A DNA stretch of 5,965 nt, taken from contig JAJFTX010000021.1 in NCBI GenBank assembly GCA_021372715.1, positions 1 to 5,965 of the forward strand, given 5' to 3'. The notes beneath the pieces are model-generated. The model had not been told where the DNA came from. It did not search any database and saw nothing but the letters and a program-made list of their open reading frames with translations. This DNA is from Methanobacterium sp. GTDB lineage: Archaea; Methanobacteriota; Methanobacteria; Methanobacteriales; Methanobacteriaceae. A program made the position numbers and the translations under genes. Position 1 is the first letter of the stretch; each line of letters starts with the position of its first letter. Positions 4,899-5,965 of this stretch are shown here, in pieces.

Positions 4899-5570
4899 AT
4901 GTTGGATTTTGGTATTGTCACAGAGGATAAAACCGAGGATTATTACACTAAATTATTAAATGAACTGGTCCCTGGAGATGAAATTACAGGAGAACTCATT
5001 ATTGGAGATTTTAAAACATCACCCATGGATAAAAGAGAGGTAGCAGAGTTCTATATTATCATTTCTGACCATAAAAATCATCAAAAATGGGTGGCTGAGA
5101 TAACAACCCCCTATTTTCCAGAGACCGGTAACGTCTATGCTGAAAAAGATGGATTATTCTACAGTTTAATAGACAGTTTAAACCATGTGGTGAATGGCAC
5201 CCCCCGAAAATGGCAGGATAACTATTCTGTGAACTTCCATCAACTTCGTAAGACCGTTAACAGTTACCTCACCATGCTTACTGTAAAGGCTGTACAACCG
5301 GTTAATACTGATGCAAAACATGTTAACCTAGAAATAATTGATGCAGACTATAAAACTGGTGAAAAGAAACCTAAAAAAATAACCATTTATGATTTAGCCC
5401 AGGAAGACCCTATAATATTAATGGGTTACTCTCAATTGAGGAACAAAGGAGATCGCATAACCGTGAAAAATATAGTCTTTGAACTGAAATCATTAATGGA
5501 TGATGAGAAAATTACAGAAGAAGCCTATCAAAAGGCATTTAAGAAATTAAAAAGTGTAGATGAACATTAA
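4899..5570 (+). CDS. uncharacterised soluble protein with a SHOCT-like C-terminus
   Basis: I do not recognise the main part of this 223-residue protein. It has no signal peptide, membrane helix or cysteine, and it is highly charged, so it is probably cytoplasmic. Residues 1-22 look helical. Residues 23-72 alternate hydrophobic and polar residues as in beta strands (LVPGDEITGELIIGDF, EVAEFYIIIS, KWVAEITTPYF), a pattern that could be a small beta-barrel. A more helical middle follows (about 86-125), then further strands (TVKAVQPV, HVNLEIIDAD, KKITIYDLA). The last 30 residues, FELKSLMDDEKITEEAYQKA and on to LKSV, resemble the SHOCT motif: hydrophobic helix, then G/K-I-T-x-E-E-aromatic, then a second basic helix, here with ITEEAY at 205-210. 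GGGGTGAT at 4887-4894 lies four bases before the ATG at 4899; an ATG at 4895 is out of frame, and TTG at 4902 is a less likely alternative. It is a single-gene unit with its own terminator-like hairpin. Confidence 0.85.
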   Translation: MLDFGIVTEDKTEDYYTKLLNELVPGDEITGELIIGDFKTSPMDKREVAEFYIIISDHKNHQKWVAEITTPYFPETGNVYAEKDGLFYSLIDSLNHVVNGTPRKWQDNYSVNFHQLRKTVNSYLTMLTVKAVQPVNTDAKHVNLEIIDADYKTGEKKPKKITIYDLAQEDPIILMGYSQLRNKGDRITVKNIVFELKSLMDDEKITEEAYQKAFKKLKSVDEH

Positions 5571-5618
5571 ATCGAATAAATTAAGGTTTATTATATTCAA
5601 AAATTAAACTGAGACAAT

Positions 5619-5672
5619 TAATTCCATTTTCACCTATATCCAACATTAATAGAGAGAATGGGATTATTTTTT
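5619..5672 (+). terminator. hairpin plus T-run after the 223-residue gene
   Basis: Bases 5619-5631 pair with 5654-5666 over 13 positions (11 Watson-Crick and two G-U when read as plus-strand RNA), with a 22-base loop. TTTTTT follows at once (5667-5672). The two G-U pairs become A-C mismatches on the other strand, so the structure favours plus-strand transcripts. It lies about 50 bases after the stop codon and before the converging P-type ATPase gene. In archaea the T-run alone may be the working signal. Confidence 0.6.
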
Positions 5673-5682
5673 ATCAATGGTT

Positions 5683-5965
5683 TTACTCAATTTTATATAT
5701 CTTTAAAAAACGGGAATTGATGGCCACTATAATGGTACTTGCTGACATCAAGATAGCTCCTGCAGCAGGTGTTAAAATTATCCCATAAGCAAAGAGAACC
5801 CCTGCTGCTACGGGAATGGCAAAAACATTATATCCTGTACCCCATAATAAATTCTGAACCATTTTACGATAAGTTGATTTAGCCAGTCTAATTACATAAA
5901 CCACATCCAATAGATTGCTTCTAACTAGAACCACATCCCCTGCTTCAATGGCCACATCTGTACCG
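5683..5965 (-). CDS. heavy-metal (probably copper, CopB-like) P-type ATPase, C-terminal part
   Basis: This is the end of a P1B-type ATPase, which pumps transition-metal ions out of the cytoplasm using a phospho-aspartate cycle. The frame is open to the right edge, and 93 residues are visible. They begin with GTDVAIEAGDVVLVRS, the characteristic end of the phosphorylation domain just after the hinge motif. Two membrane helices follow. The first contains NLLWGTGYNVFAIPVAAG (residues 38-55 of the fragment) with the conserved Y-N pair. The second contains GAILMSASTIIVAINS (69-84), where MSxST is the helix-8 signature of the CopB-like P1B-3 group; CopA-type pumps usually have MxxSS there. Helix 6, which carries the CPH or CPC motif that would settle the metal, lies outside the window. 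The GTG at 5955-5953 is an internal valine codon, not the start. The gene converges on the 223-residue gene with a 112-base gap. Confidence 0.93.
   Translation of the reverse strand, partial: GTDVAIEAGDVVLVRSNLLDVVYVIRLAKSTYRKMVQNLLWGTGYNVFAIPVAAGVLFAYGIILTPAAGAILMSASTIIVAINSRFLKIYKIE

Noticed and set aside
5683..5955. A complete 90-residue protein starting at GTG 5955
   Set aside because: The codons before it continue the P-type ATPase consensus (GTD before VAIEAGD), so the GTG is an internal valine and the gene runs off the window.

Overview
The window most likely comes from a methanogenic archaeon of the order Methanobacteriales, probably Methanobacterium or a close relative. This is inferred from the AT-rich DNA, archaeal Shine-Dalgarno sites of the GGTGAT/GGGTG type, TATA-box-like promoters, oligo-T transcript ends, and a rubredoxin whose N-terminus resembles those of methanobacterial rubredoxins. 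No rRNA or other taxonomic marker is present, so the assignment is an inference. I see no tRNA, CRISPR array, transposase or phage gene.

Layout: (1) 1-238, plus strand: the end, or possibly the whole, of a small hydrophobic protein. (2) 306-2800, plus strand: a complete three-gene ABC importer operon of the nitrate/sulfonate/taurine (NitT/TauT, SsuABC-like) class, in the order substrate-binding protein, permease, ATPase. Each gene has its own Shine-Dalgarno site, and the substrate is not identifiable from sequence. (3) 2819-4385, minus strand, converging on the importer: four closely spaced genes. Read in their own direction they are a six-helix DUF998-like membrane protein, a four-helix membrane protein, a small membrane-anchored zinc-ribbon protein starting at TTG, and a 55-residue rubredoxin. 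The rubredoxin gene is too short for many gene callers and is easily missed. (4) 4386-4898: a 513-base AT-rich divergent intergenic region with no convincing gene. It holds a 128-base inverted repeat, an imperfect dyad, and short direct repeats around a TATA-like sequence. (5) 4899-5570, plus strand: an unrecognised soluble protein of 223 residues with a SHOCT-like C-terminal helix pair, followed by a good intrinsic-terminator-like hairpin with a T-run. (6) 5683 to the right edge, minus strand: the C-terminal 93 residues of a heavy-metal P-type ATPase, probably a CopB-like copper exporter, with its N-terminus outside the window.

The three importer proteins should form one membrane complex: surface binding protein, two permease subunits and two cytoplasmic ATPase subunits. 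The minus-strand cluster puts a small redox carrier directly behind a membrane-tethered metal-binding protein. That suggests, but does not prove, a shared redox or metal-related job. I found no clear new defence or mobile system. The points most worth a second look are the rubredoxin with both knuckle glycines replaced by Asn, the vicinal-cysteine motif in the importer's binding protein, the inverted-repeat element at 4584-4711, and the repeat array before the 223-residue gene.
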